DNA of 5,968 nucleotides from Candidatus Aphodomonas merdavium (GCA_018715585.1 DVLH01000271.1:1-5968); one strand, 5' to 3'. Shown: positions 1 to 5,961, counted from the stretch's first letter. The notes: a model not told the origin generated them from the sequence alone. Numbers and translations are program-made.

Positions 1-1412
1 TAGAAGAAGCGCAGCGGCGCGCTGAGGAAAGCAAAAAAGAAAAGATTCTTGAAACAAAAGAAGAAGCCCTCAAGATCAAAAACGAACTGGACCGAGAGAT
101 CCGCGACAGGCGCAACGAGCAGCAGCGCACCGAGCGGCGGCTGATACAGCGCGAGGAGTCGCTGGATAAGAAGCTTGACAACCTGGAACTGCGCGAGGAA
201 GCGCTCAATAAAAAGCAGGCGGAAATCGCCGCGCTTCACGACGAGGCCAAGGAGCTTGTGAACAAGCAGCAGGCCGAGATGGAGCGCATCGGCGCAATGA
301 CGCAGGACGAAGCGCGGCAGATGCTTGTCAGCCGCATTCAAAAGGACGCCTATCACGACGCGGCAGTGCTCGTGCGCGATATCGAGGCCAACGCGAAGGA
401 AGAGGGCGAAAAGAAAGCCCGCAATATTATTGCGCTGGCCATTCAAAAATGCGCGGCCGACCATGTGGCGGAATCGACCGTCTCGGTCGTCAACCTGCCC
501 AATGAGGATATGAAGGGCCGCATCATCGGGCGTGAGGGGCGCAACATTCGTGCGCTGGAGACGGCGACGGGCGTGGATCTGATCATTGACGACACGCCGG
601 AGGCCGTAATCGTTTCCGCGTTTGATCCCGTCCGTCGCGAAGTAGCGCGCCTGGCGCTGGAACGGCTGATTCTTGATGGGCGCATTCATCCTGCGCGCAT
701 TGAGGAAATGGTGGAAAAGGCGCAGAAGGACGTTGACCAGCAGATCCGCGAAGCGGGTGAACAGGCTATCTTCGAGACGGGCCAGCATAACATTCATCAC
801 GAGCTCGTCAAGCTTCTGGGCCGGATGAAATACCGTACCAGCTACGGTCAGAACGTGCTCAAGCATTCCATCGAGGTCAGCCACCTCGCAGGCATCATGG
901 CGGCTGAGCTGGGCGCGGATGTGCAGCTTGCCAAGCGCGCAGGGCTCCTGCACGATATCGGCAAGGCGGTCGACCATGAGGCGGAGGGCACGCATGTGCA
1001 GCTGGGCGCGGAGCTCGCCCGCAAATACCACGAGAGTGCGGACGTTGTCCAGGCCATTCTGGCGCACCACAACGACGTGGAACCCGCCACGGTGGAGGCC
1101 GTGTTGATTCAGGCCGCGGACGCCATTTCCGCCGCCCGCCCCGGCGCGCGGCGCGAGTCGCTGGAGAACTACATCAAACGCCTGGAAAAGCTGGAGGAGA
1201 TTTCCACCTCCTTCCCCGGCGTGGAAAAATGCTACGCCATCCAGTCCGGCCGCGAGGTGCGCGTGATGGTCAAGCCGGACGACGTCACCGATGCCGGTAC
1301 AATCGTGATGGCCAAGGAGATTGCCAAGCGCATCGAGCATGAGATGGAATATCCTGGCCAGATTAAGGTTAACGTGATCCGCGAAACGCGGGCCGTAGAT
1401 TTTGCCAAATAA
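1..1412 (+). CDS. rny: Ribonuclease Y, 5'-truncated by window edge
   Basis: This is the membrane-anchored endoribonuclease that starts mRNA decay in Gram-positive bacteria. The reading frame is open from the left edge (first full codon at 3) to TAA at 1410-1412, giving 469 residues. Residues 1 to about 100 are a charged Glu/Lys/Arg/Gln coiled coil. A KH RNA-binding domain follows, with its GREG loop encoded at 528-539. The HD phosphohydrolase domain has LLHDIGKAVDHE, with the catalytic His-Asp pair encoded at 951-956. The C-terminus (GQIKVNVIRETRAVDFAK) is the usual RNase Y ending. The family is about 520 residues long, so roughly 50 N-terminal residues, including the transmembrane anchor, lie outside the window. 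An internal ATG at 258 is not the start, because coiled-coil sequence continues in frame upstream of it. No frameshift is seen and the KH and HD key residues are present. Identification is firm. Confidence 0.97.
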   Translation, partial: EEAQRRAEESKKEKILETKEEALKIKNELDREIRDRRNEQQRTERRLIQREESLDKKLDNLELREEALNKKQAEIAALHDEAKELVNKQQAEMERIGAMTQDEARQMLVSRIQKDAYHDAAVLVRDIEANAKEEGEKKARNIIALAIQKCAADHVAESTVSVVNLPNEDMKGRIIGREGRNIRALETATGVDLIIDDTPEAVIVSAFDPVRREVARLALERLILDGRIHPARIEEMVEKAQKDVDQQIREAGEQAIFETGQHNIHHELVKLLGRMKYRTSYGQNVLKHSIEVSHLAGIMAAELGADVQLAKRAGLLHDIGKAVDHEAEGTHVQLGAELARKYHESADVVQAILAHHNDVEPATVEAVLIQAADAISAARPGARRESLENYIKRLEKLEEISTSFPGVEKCYAIQSGREVRVMVKPDDVTDAGTIVMAKEIAKRIEHEMEYPGQIKVNVIRETRAVDFAK

Positions 1413-1448
1413 AAAAGTTATACGGATTTTTCCTTTGCTAGCCAAAAT

Positions 1449-1484
1449 ACCCCCGGCATCCGCCGGGGGTGTTATTCTATTTCA
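1449..1484 (+). terminator. Intrinsic terminator of rny
   Basis: A perfect 9-bp stem pairs 1449-1457 (ACCCCCGGC) with 1462-1470 (GCCGGGGGT) around a 4-nt loop (ATCC). A T-rich stretch, GTTATTCTATTT, follows. It lies 37 nt after the rny stop codon. The stem is very GC-rich; the tail is interrupted by a few non-T bases but is still typical enough to call. It separates rny from the convergent efflux operon. Confidence 0.85.
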
Positions 1485-1488
1485 GGAT

Positions 1489-1543
1489 AAAGGGCCCTCC
1501 GTCCGTGTGGCATAAAGCGGCCTGCGGGGACGGTAGGCCCTTT
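1489..1543. terminator. Two-tier hairpin in the convergent gap, possible bidirectional terminator
   Basis: The outer arms AAAGGGCC (1489-1496) and GGCCCTTT (1536-1543) pair over 8 bp. After a 2x2 mismatch, the inner arms CCGTCC (1499-1504) and GGACGG (1528-1533) pair over 6 bp around a 23-nt loop. The A-rich 5' flank and T-rich 3' end are symmetric, so it could act in both directions: as backup for rny on the + strand, or to end the minus-strand efflux operon that stops at 1719. The T-tract is only TTT on either strand, so termination is an inference. It could instead be a processing or stability hairpin. Confidence 0.45.
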
Positions 1544-1566
1544 GTGTGCCCTATGAGCATCGCCTG

Positions 1567-1599
1567 TCAATGGGGAACGCTTGAGAAAAAAGCAACCAT
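1567..1599 (-). other. Possible 10-codon mini-ORF with ribosome-binding site
   Basis: On the minus strand, GGAGG (complement of 1604-1608) lies 4 nt before an ATG at 1599. The ATG opens a 10-residue frame reading MVAFFSSVPH and ends at TGA (1567-1569). It lies about 120 bp downstream of the MFS stop codon, and the two-tier hairpin follows 23 nt after its own stop. The spacing is short but usable. Ten codons give no statistical support, and no gene that it could lead into lies downstream on this strand inside the window. It may well be chance. Confidence 0.15.
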
Positions 1600-1718
1600 G
1601 GATCCTCCACCCGTGCGGTTGTGCGGGCAAAAATGCGGCTTGATCGCGGCTGCGTACTTGCAGCGATACGCTGGGAATAGGCGCTCAGGACGCTCGCGGG
1701 AAAGGGCGGCCTTGTTTG

Positions 1719-2936
1719 TTATTGACCTGGACGGCAGCTGGGCAAGCGCGCGGCGGCGAAGGCAAATGCGGCAAGAAGGAAAAGGGCGCCGCCGGAAAAG
1801 GCCATCAGCGCGCGCAGCGGTACGGCATCGCACAGCGGGCCAAAGGCGGCCATGCCTGCGGGCAGAAAAGCCGCATACAGCGCGCCTGCTAAACCGAACA
1901 CGCGCCCTTGCATGCTCTCTTCCGCTTCCTGCTGTAGCAGCGTTGTCAGCGAGGCTTGTGCGGCCGATAAGGCGGCGCCATAGCCGAACATCAGCGCTAT
2001 ATAAAGCGCAAACCCCTGTGCGGCGGCCATTGCAACGGCGAAGGTACCAAACGCGGCCAGCGCATACGGCAGCACGGCCGCACCGCCTGCGCGTTTCCCC
2101 AGGCAGCTCATCGCGGCGCCTCCCGCAGCCATTCCTGCAAATCCTGCTACTTCCGCTGCCGTCAAATGCCAATACGTATCGCCAAACGTCCTGCGGACAA
2201 ACAGCCCGGATAGAAATCCTGCCGGGACGCATAGGAATGTGAACAGCCCGTGCAGCAGCAACCAGCGGGCGATGCGCCTGTTTTTTAGCGCATAGCGTAT
2301 CCCCGCTTTTATGCCGGCGGGTGCGGAGGACGACCCGGGGATTGGCTGCGGCAGGCGCATGGGCGCAAATAGTGCAATCCCAACGGCTGCCGTAGCGACG
2401 TCGATGAGCAGCGTTGACGCGAGCGTGCCAAGCGAAAAGACAGCCGCCGCCACGGCGGGCGCGGCAAATTGGACGGCGGCCTGCATGGCGGCGTTGATGC
2501 CGTTGTAGCGCATGCGCTGCTTTGGTGGGACAAGCCCGGGCAAAACGGCGTTGACTGCCGGGGTTTGGATCCCCGCTCCTATTGCGCGCAGCGTGGACAT
2601 TCCCAGCAGCGCCACCAACCGTGCCCGCTGCGCGGTATAAAGAGGAAGCATAAACACCATTGCCAGCGTCACAGCAGCGATGGCCGCGTCTGCCCCGATA
2701 ATTAGCGCTTTGCGGCTGTAGCGGTCCGCCCAGGCACCGCCGGGCAGGGAAAAAAGAAATTGCGGCACATACGCGCAAACCGTAAATGCCGCCACCCATG
2801 CGCCCGATGCTGTTTCCATCGTGGCATACCAGACGACAGCCATCTGCACGAGCGTGGATCCAAAGAGCGTGATGCACTGGCTGATCAGAAAAATAGCCGC
2901 TCTGGCCTGCCAGGCCTCTTTTTTATTTCCGGCCAT
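1719..2936 (-). CDS. MFS drug-efflux transporter, DHA3/MefA-like
   Basis: A 405-residue inner-membrane transporter of the major facilitator superfamily, probably a proton-driven drug exporter. About 12 hydrophobic segments are visible. The loop after the second segment carries the MFS motif A, here as GGAWADRYSRKALI (residues 67-80). RAIGAGIQTPAVNAVLPGLVP (about 117-137) and SMQGRVFGL (341-349) are typical of the macrolide-efflux (MefA-like, DHA3) branch. Length fits the family (about 400-420). I chose ATG 2936 although the frame is open to 3074. The upstream 46 codons are hydrophilic, overlap the regulator gene and lack a transporter pattern, and GGAAAAG lies just before this ATG. The start overlaps the 3' end of the AraC-GNAT gene by 14 bp, so the pair is probably co-transcribed and translationally coupled. 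The substrate cannot be inferred. Confidence 0.9.
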   Translation of the reverse strand: MAGNKKEAWQARAAIFLISQCITLFGSTLVQMAVVWYATMETASGAWVAAFTVCAYVPQFLFSLPGGAWADRYSRKALIIGADAAIAAVTLAMVFMLPLYTAQRARLVALLGMSTLRAIGAGIQTPAVNAVLPGLVPPKQRMRYNGINAAMQAAVQFAAPAVAAAVFSLGTLASTLLIDVATAAVGIALFAPMRLPQPIPGSSSAPAGIKAGIRYALKNRRIARWLLLHGLFTFLCVPAGFLSGLFVRRTFGDTYWHLTAAEVAGFAGMAAGGAAMSCLGKRAGGAAVLPYALAAFGTFAVAMAAAQGFALYIALMFGYGAALSAAQASLTTLLQQEAEESMQGRVFGLAGALYAAFLPAGMAAFGPLCDAVPLRALMAFSGGALFLLAAFAFAAARLPSCRPGQ

Positions 2937-3777
2937 TTTCACTTTTCCAACTCTCTGCACAGGGTAGGACAAAGCGCTGCGCGGGGTAGCCAAACGCGAC
3001 AAGTGGCTCGCGTGCCTGAAAATGAAGGGATTCGATCTCCTTGCGGTATCCTGGGTCAGCTCTGTCATGCGCACGGAACGTGATGATGCTCAGCGCTTTG
3101 CCATGGCAGTTTTGCCGGAGCGTTTGGATAAGCCGCTCCTGGATGCCGTGCCGCCGGTAGCGCGGGTGCACGCCCAGAAACAGGATGTGCCCCGTCTCGC
3201 GTTCCAGCGCAGCGGCGCCCAGCGCCGTGCCTCCTTCGTGCAGCAAAAAAGCCTGTTGTTTGCGGATGTTTTCCTTGAGCGCGCGCAGGTGCTGCTCCAC
3301 GTTCAGGCATGGATACCCGTCCTCCACAAGGTGGAGCAGCGCCATCCAGGCGGGTACATCATCAGGCGTTGCCAGGCGGATCGGGGCTTGTCCGGTTTGT
3401 AGCGCCCCCTTAAACGCCATCAGGCGTGGTTGCAGCCGGTAAAACAGCCCTTGCGCACGGTAACATGCAGGTGTCTTTTTATAATACGCCTTGAACGCGG
3501 CGCCGAACGCCTGCTGGCTTTGGTAGCCGCAGCGCAGCGCAACCTGTAAAAGCGGCATTTGTGTATCCGCAAGCAGTTCTGCTGCCAGCGTCAACCTACG
3601 CCTGCGCAGGTATTCATGGATGGTTATGCCAAACGCGTCATGAAACGCGCGGTGCAGGTAGTATTTGGAATAATGCGCCGCACTGGCGATCGTGCCGAGC
3701 GAGATGCTGGTGGTGCAGAGATTGTTTTCGATATATTCCACAACCTGCGCCATTTGTGCAAGCGGTTGTTTGTACAT
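2923..3777 (-). CDS. AraC-type regulator fused to C-terminal GNAT domain
   Basis: A 284-residue, probably cytoplasmic, DNA-binding protein. Residues 8-107 form an AraC/XylS domain with two helix-turn-helix units: the first around 25-50 (LGTIASAAHYSKYYLHRAF), the second around 75-107, ending in the typical FGAAFKAYYKKTPACYR. Residues about 132-271 form a GNAT acetyltransferase-like domain. Its acetyl-CoA loop is HPRYRRHGIQERL (204-216), and it ends with FGYPAQRFVL (262-271). The canonical loop is Q/R-x-x-G-x-G/A; here the last position is Gln (RRHGIQ), so acetyl-CoA binding or catalysis may be altered. HTH first and effector domain second resembles Rob, whose effector domain is GyrI-like instead. 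A GGGAGGG ribosome-binding site sits 7 nt before the ATG. It probably senses a small molecule or acetylates one, and controls the coupled MFS gene and perhaps the divergent MATE gene. That control is inferred from position only. Confidence 0.88.
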   Translation of the reverse strand: MYKQPLAQMAQVVEYIENNLCTTSISLGTIASAAHYSKYYLHRAFHDAFGITIHEYLRRRRLTLAAELLADTQMPLLQVALRCGYQSQQAFGAAFKAYYKKTPACYRAQGLFYRLQPRLMAFKGALQTGQAPIRLATPDDVPAWMALLHLVEDGYPCLNVEQHLRALKENIRKQQAFLLHEGGTALGAAALERETGHILFLGVHPRYRRHGIQERLIQTLRQNCHGKALSIITFRAHDRADPGYRKEIESLHFQAREPLVAFGYPAQRFVLPCAESWKSENGRK

Positions 3778-3783
3778 CCATAT

Positions 3784-3790
3784 CCCTCCC
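3784..3790 (-). promoter_or_regulatory. Strong ribosome-binding site of the AraC-GNAT gene
   Basis: GGGAGGG on the minus strand (complement of CCCTCCC) ends 6 nt before the ATG whose first base is 3777. It fixes the start of the regulator. Confidence 0.85.
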
Positions 3791-3797
3791 GCACAAG

Positions 3798-3806
3798 AGT
3801 ATAGCA
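3798..3806 (-). promoter_or_regulatory. Extended -10 promoter of the AraC-GNAT/MFS operon
   Basis: The minus strand reads TGCTATACT, an extended -10 element (TGn plus TATACT) close to the TATAAT consensus. Transcription would start near 3790, leaving a very short leader that consists mostly of the ribosome-binding site. No good -35 sits at 16-18 bp. The nearest candidate, TTGAAA, is 23 bp upstream, which is too far. The missing -35 suggests reliance on the TG extension or on an activator, possibly the AraC domain itself. Confidence 0.5.
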
Positions 3807-3844
3807 GCTTTTTTCGCGTTTGTTTGTTTCAATCTTGCTCTTTT

Positions 3845-3889
3845 GCTCCCGGCCGGAAAAATGGTGCTATTTTTTTGCGGCCGGGATGC
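3845..3889. repeat. Large imperfect palindrome between the divergent promoters
   Basis: CCCGGCC (3848-3854) pairs with GGCCGGG (3879-3885). Inside it, G3855-C3878 and AAAAAT (3857-3862) with ATTTTT (3869-3874) continue the stem to a 6-nt loop, with a 2-nt bulge (T3876, G3877). Outer pairs reach 3845 and 3889 with one bulged base. The stem is about 17 pairs in total, GC-rich outside and AT-rich inside. It lacks a T-tract on either strand, so it is not a standard terminator. Its right edge is 8 bp upstream of the + strand -35, and it lies about 40-85 bp upstream of the minus-strand -10. This placement suits an operator shared by both promoters. Confidence 0.6.
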
Positions 3890-3897
3890 ATTGGCGC

Positions 3898-3926
3898 TTG
3901 AAAGAAGCAACCTGACAGGGTATGAT
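3898..3926 (+). promoter_or_regulatory. Sigma-A-type promoter of the MATE/GNAT operon
   Basis: The -35 TTGAAA (3898-3903) and -10 TATGAT (3921-3926) are separated by exactly 17 bp, each one mismatch from consensus. Transcription should start near 3933, giving a leader of about 50 nt. The spacer contains a perfect small palindrome CCTG-A-CAGG (3911-3919) between the two hexamers, where a bound protein would block or reshape the promoter. The promoter call is well supported by pattern; regulation through the palindrome is inference. Confidence 0.75.
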
Positions 3927-3937
3927 AAAAAAACGTT

Positions 3938-3958
3938 GCGCAGAGCACTGCGCGGCAG
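3938..3958 (+). promoter_or_regulatory. Leader hairpin(s) upstream of the MATE gene
   Basis: GCGCAG (3938-3943) pairs perfectly with CTGCGC (3948-3953) around a 4-nt loop AGCA. The same right arm can instead form CTGC (3948-3951) with GCAG (3955-3958), so the two folds exclude each other. A third possibility is GCACT (3945-3949) with AGTGC (3971-3975), which would cover part of the ribosome-binding site. The structures lie between the predicted transcription start and AAAAGGAG (3965-3972). A regulatory role is inferred only. Confidence 0.35.
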
Positions 3959-3964
3959 GCATCG

Positions 3965-3972
3965 AAAAGGAG
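3965..3972 (+). promoter_or_regulatory. Ribosome-binding site of the MATE gene
   Basis: AAAAGGAG ends 10 nt before ATG 3983, a slightly long but workable spacing. The next in-frame ATG at 3998 would be 25 nt away, so the first ATG is preferred. Confidence 0.7.
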
Positions 3973-3982
3973 TGCGCCGGAT

Positions 3983-5338
3983 ATGACCGTTCGCAACATG
4001 ACCGAGGGGAACCCGATACGCCTCATTTTGTCGGTCGCTCTTCCGCTGATGGTAGGCAACATTTTTCAACAGCTTTATACGGTTGTGGACGCACAGATAG
4101 TCGGCAGCGTCGAAGGCGTTTCCGCATTGGCGGCGCTGGGTGCTTCCGATTGGTTTAACTGGCTTTTTCTGGGCATCATCCAGGGAATCGCGCAGGGCTT
4201 TACCATCCCCATGGCACAAGCCTTTGGCGCGGAGGATTACGCCTCTTTGCGCCGCTATGTTGGCAACGCCGTTCTTTTAGCGGCTTCCACAGGGATTGCC
4301 ATCACGGCGGTTGCGCTTATTTCCATACCGCATGTGCTGTCGCTTTTGCAAACGCCTTCGTCCATCCGTCCGTTGTCGACGCGCTATTTGACCGTGCTCT
4401 TCAGCGGGCTGCCCTTTGTCATGGCGTACAACCTAATGGCGGGCATCCTGCGCTCGTTGGGAGACGGGCGCTCTCCGCTGTATGCGATGATCGTCGCCGC
4501 AGCCGTCAATATTGGGTTGGATTTGCTGTTTGTTGCGGTATATGGCTGGGGCGTTACGGGCGCAGCGGTGGCTACGGTGATTGCGCAGGCGGCTTCCTGC
4601 CTTTTGTGCTTGCGCCGCTTGCGGCAGATTGCATTTTTGCGCCTGAGCGGCGAGGATTTGCGCTTTTCCTCTGCAATCTGCGCGCGCCTTTTGGCGCTGG
4701 GGCTGCCCGTTGCGGCGCAAAACGCCGTCATTGCCATCGGCGGGATGATTGTGCAGCGCATCGTCAATGCCATCAGCGTGACGTTTATTGCCGGCTATAC
4801 GGCGACCAACAAGCTCTATGGAGTGCTGGAAATCGCTGCCATTTCCTATGGCTATGCGACGTCCACCTATGCCGGACAAAACCTGGGGGCGCAAAAAATA
4901 GCGCGCATTCGTAAAGGCGTGCGCGCCGCGGGGCTGACGGGCATTGTTACGGCGGCCGCCATTGCGGCGCTGATGTTCCTCTTTGGCCGTGGATTGATTG
5001 CAAGCTTTATCTCCGGTGCGGCCGATGAAGTAACCCAATCGGTCGCCATCGGCTGCGAGTACCTTTATTTGATGAGCGCATTCCTGCCGGTCCTCTATCT
5101 TTTGCACATCTACCGGTCTGCGCTGCAGGGAATGGGCCGCACGGTGATGCCGATGGTTTCCGGGCTTGTGGAATTTGTGATGCGCACAGGCGCTGCGTTT
5201 TTCCTGCCCGGCCTGATCGGCTACCGCGGCGTTTTCTGGGCGGAGATTCTTGCCTGGTTGGGGGCGACGGTCATCCTTGTAACCAGTTACCTGCACTTTT
5301 TTGCGTCAAGGCACGCCAAGGGAATGGCCGGGGATTAA
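3983..5338 (+). CDS. MATE-family multidrug efflux transporter
   Basis: A 451-residue inner-membrane antiporter of the multidrug and toxic compound extrusion family, exporting cationic or other drugs in exchange for Na+ or H+. About 12 transmembrane segments are visible in two halves. The first opens with ALPLMVGNIFQQLYTVVDAQ (residues 19-38), a classic MATE N-terminal motif. LRSLGDGRSPLY (156-167) and its second-half counterpart YRSALQGMGRTVMP (377-390) are the repeated loop motifs. AGQNLGAQ (297-304) opens the second half. Length matches the family (about 440-460). The gene has its own promoter, diverges from the AraC-GNAT regulator and is followed 27 bp later by a GNAT gene. The ion used and the drug exported cannot be read from the sequence. 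It is typical of clostridial MATE proteins annotated as MepA/NorM-like, but I do not assign a symbol. Confidence 0.95.
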   Translation: MTVRNMTEGNPIRLILSVALPLMVGNIFQQLYTVVDAQIVGSVEGVSALAALGASDWFNWLFLGIIQGIAQGFTIPMAQAFGAEDYASLRRYVGNAVLLAASTGIAITAVALISIPHVLSLLQTPSSIRPLSTRYLTVLFSGLPFVMAYNLMAGILRSLGDGRSPLYAMIVAAAVNIGLDLLFVAVYGWGVTGAAVATVIAQAASCLLCLRRLRQIAFLRLSGEDLRFSSAICARLLALGLPVAAQNAVIAIGGMIVQRIVNAISVTFIAGYTATNKLYGVLEIAAISYGYATSTYAGQNLGAQKIARIRKGVRAAGLTGIVTAAAIAALMFLFGRGLIASFISGAADEVTQSVAIGCEYLYLMSAFLPVLYLLHIYRSALQGMGRTVMPMVSGLVEFVMRTGAAFFLPGLIGYRGVFWAEILAWLGATVILVTSYLHFFASRHAKGMAGD

Positions 5339-5365
5339 AGCGTCTTTGTTGAAGGGGCTGTCAAA

Positions 5366-5920
5366 ATGCAGTTGACGACGGAGCGGCTGGTTCTTCGCCC
5401 GTGGCATGAAAAAGACGCGCCATATCTCTTTGTGTACGCCGGAGATCCGGCTGTAGGGCCTGCCGCAGGCTGGCCGCCCCACCGGAGCGTGGAGGAAAGC
5501 CTGGATGTGATCCGGCATGTTTTGAGCGGCGCGCAATGCTATGCCATCTGTGAAAAGGGAAACGGTACGCCCATTGGCGCGATTGAGCTAAAATGCGGCG
5601 CAAATACCGGCCTGACGGAGCGGGAGGATGAATGCGAGCTGGGCTACTGGCTGGGGAAACCGTTCTGGGGCAGGGGCTATGTGCCCGAAGCAGCGGAGGA
5701 ACTGATCCGCTACGCCTTTGAGGCGTTGGGGATGACGGCAATTTGGTGCTGCTCGTTCGAAGGGAACCGCAAGTCCCAAAGCGTGCAGAAAAAGCTCGGC
5801 TTCCGCTATCATCACAGCTGCGGCGAAGTGCCCGTGCCGTTGCTGAATGAAACAAGGGCCGGCCGTATTGCCATCCTGACAAAAGCGCAATGGCGCCGCA
5901 GCCGCGCGCCGGCGCTGTAG
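5366..5920 (+). CDS. GNAT acetyltransferase, RimJ/RimL type
   Basis: A 184-residue cytoplasmic acetyltransferase that would move an acetyl group from acetyl-CoA to an amine. The N-terminus TERLVLRPW (residues 5-13) is the RimJ/RimL-type first strand. ELGYWL (91-96) precedes the acetyl-CoA loop WGRGYVPEA (101-109), and NRKSQSVQKKLGF (134-146) is the conserved motif that carries the family Asn, Ser and KLGF. All key motifs look intact. GAAGGGG (5351-5357) lies 8 nt before ATG 5366. It starts 27 bp after the MATE stop with no terminator between, so it is probably the second gene of that operon. The family includes ribosomal-protein N-acetyltransferases and resistance enzymes acting on antibiotics or amino-acid-like toxins. 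Context next to a pump favours detoxification, but the substrate is unknown. Confidence 0.92.
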   Translation: MQLTTERLVLRPWHEKDAPYLFVYAGDPAVGPAAGWPPHRSVEESLDVIRHVLSGAQCYAICEKGNGTPIGAIELKCGANTGLTEREDECELGYWLGKPFWGRGYVPEAAEELIRYAFEALGMTAIWCCSFEGNRKSQSVQKKLGFRYHHSCGEVPVPLLNETRAGRIAILTKAQWRRSRAPAL

Positions 5921-5921
5921 G

Positions 5922-5945
5922 CGGAAAACAGCAAACAGTTTTCCG
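5922..5945 (+). terminator. Hairpin after the GNAT gene, weak terminator candidate
   Basis: CGGAAAAC (5922-5929) pairs with GTTTTCCG (5938-5945) over 8 bp around an 8-nt loop, starting right after the GNAT stop codon. The following bases (GGCTTTATGG) do not form a real T-tract, so termination is doubtful. Confidence 0.35.
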
Positions 5946-5956
5946 GGCTTTATGGC

Positions 5957-5961
5957 AGGAG
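5957..5961 (+). promoter_or_regulatory. Possible ribosome-binding site of a gene beyond the right edge
   Basis: AGGAG followed by AAAACCC ends the window. Its position, 36 bp after the GNAT stop, would fit a third + strand gene starting just outside. The start codon is not visible, so this is only a candidate. Confidence 0.25.

Larger units (their letters stand above)
1413..1718. other. Convergent intergenic gap between rny and the MFS gene
   Basis: These 306 bp separate the stop codons of two convergent genes. The gap contains the rny terminator, the two-tier hairpin at 1489-1543 and a weak 10-codon ORF with a ribosome-binding site on the minus strand (1567-1599). The part from about 1612 to 1718 shows only a weak 5-bp inverted repeat (GCGTA 1652-1656 / TACGC 1667-1671). 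No RNA gene, IS end or longer credible gene is recognised here. Open frames that cross it are extensions of shadow frames over the MFS gene. Confidence 0.6.

Noticed and set aside
258..1412. Treating ATG 258 as the start of a shorter 384-residue RNase Y.
   Set aside because: The frame stays open to the left edge and encodes the family's coiled coil, so the gene is cut by the window and not by biology.
1597..1606. Overlapping BamHI and NcoI sites in the gap, suggesting a cloning junction.
   Set aside because: No vector-like sequence flanks them. Other GGATCC sites occur by chance inside the MFS gene, and the surrounding sequence is consistent with native DNA.
1469..2242. A 257-codon + strand frame antisense to the MFS gene, starting inside the rny terminator.
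   Set aside because: It starts at the terminator stem, has no ribosome-binding site, and its product is arginine-rich with no recognisable domain.
1567..2877. A 436-codon open frame on the minus strand overlapping the MFS gene in another frame.
   Set aside because: It has arginine-, cysteine- and alanine-rich composition with no domain pattern. The overlapping frame encodes a clear 12-segment transporter with MFS motifs. Long shadow frames are expected at this GC content.
2937..3074. Extending the MFS protein upstream by 46 codons to an ATG at 3074.
   Set aside because: The extra residues are hydrophilic, lie wholly within the regulator gene and do not fit an MFS N-terminus. The ATG at 2936 gives the usual family length.
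3845..3889. Reading the large palindrome as an intrinsic terminator.
   Set aside because: Neither strand has a T-tract after the stem, and it lies between divergent genes where no transcript needs to end. The T-run lies within the stem.
4433..5296. A 287-codon minus-strand frame antisense to the MATE gene.
   Set aside because: Its composition is rich in Arg, His, Gln and Ala, with no domain or ribosome-binding site. The sense strand encodes an intact MATE protein.
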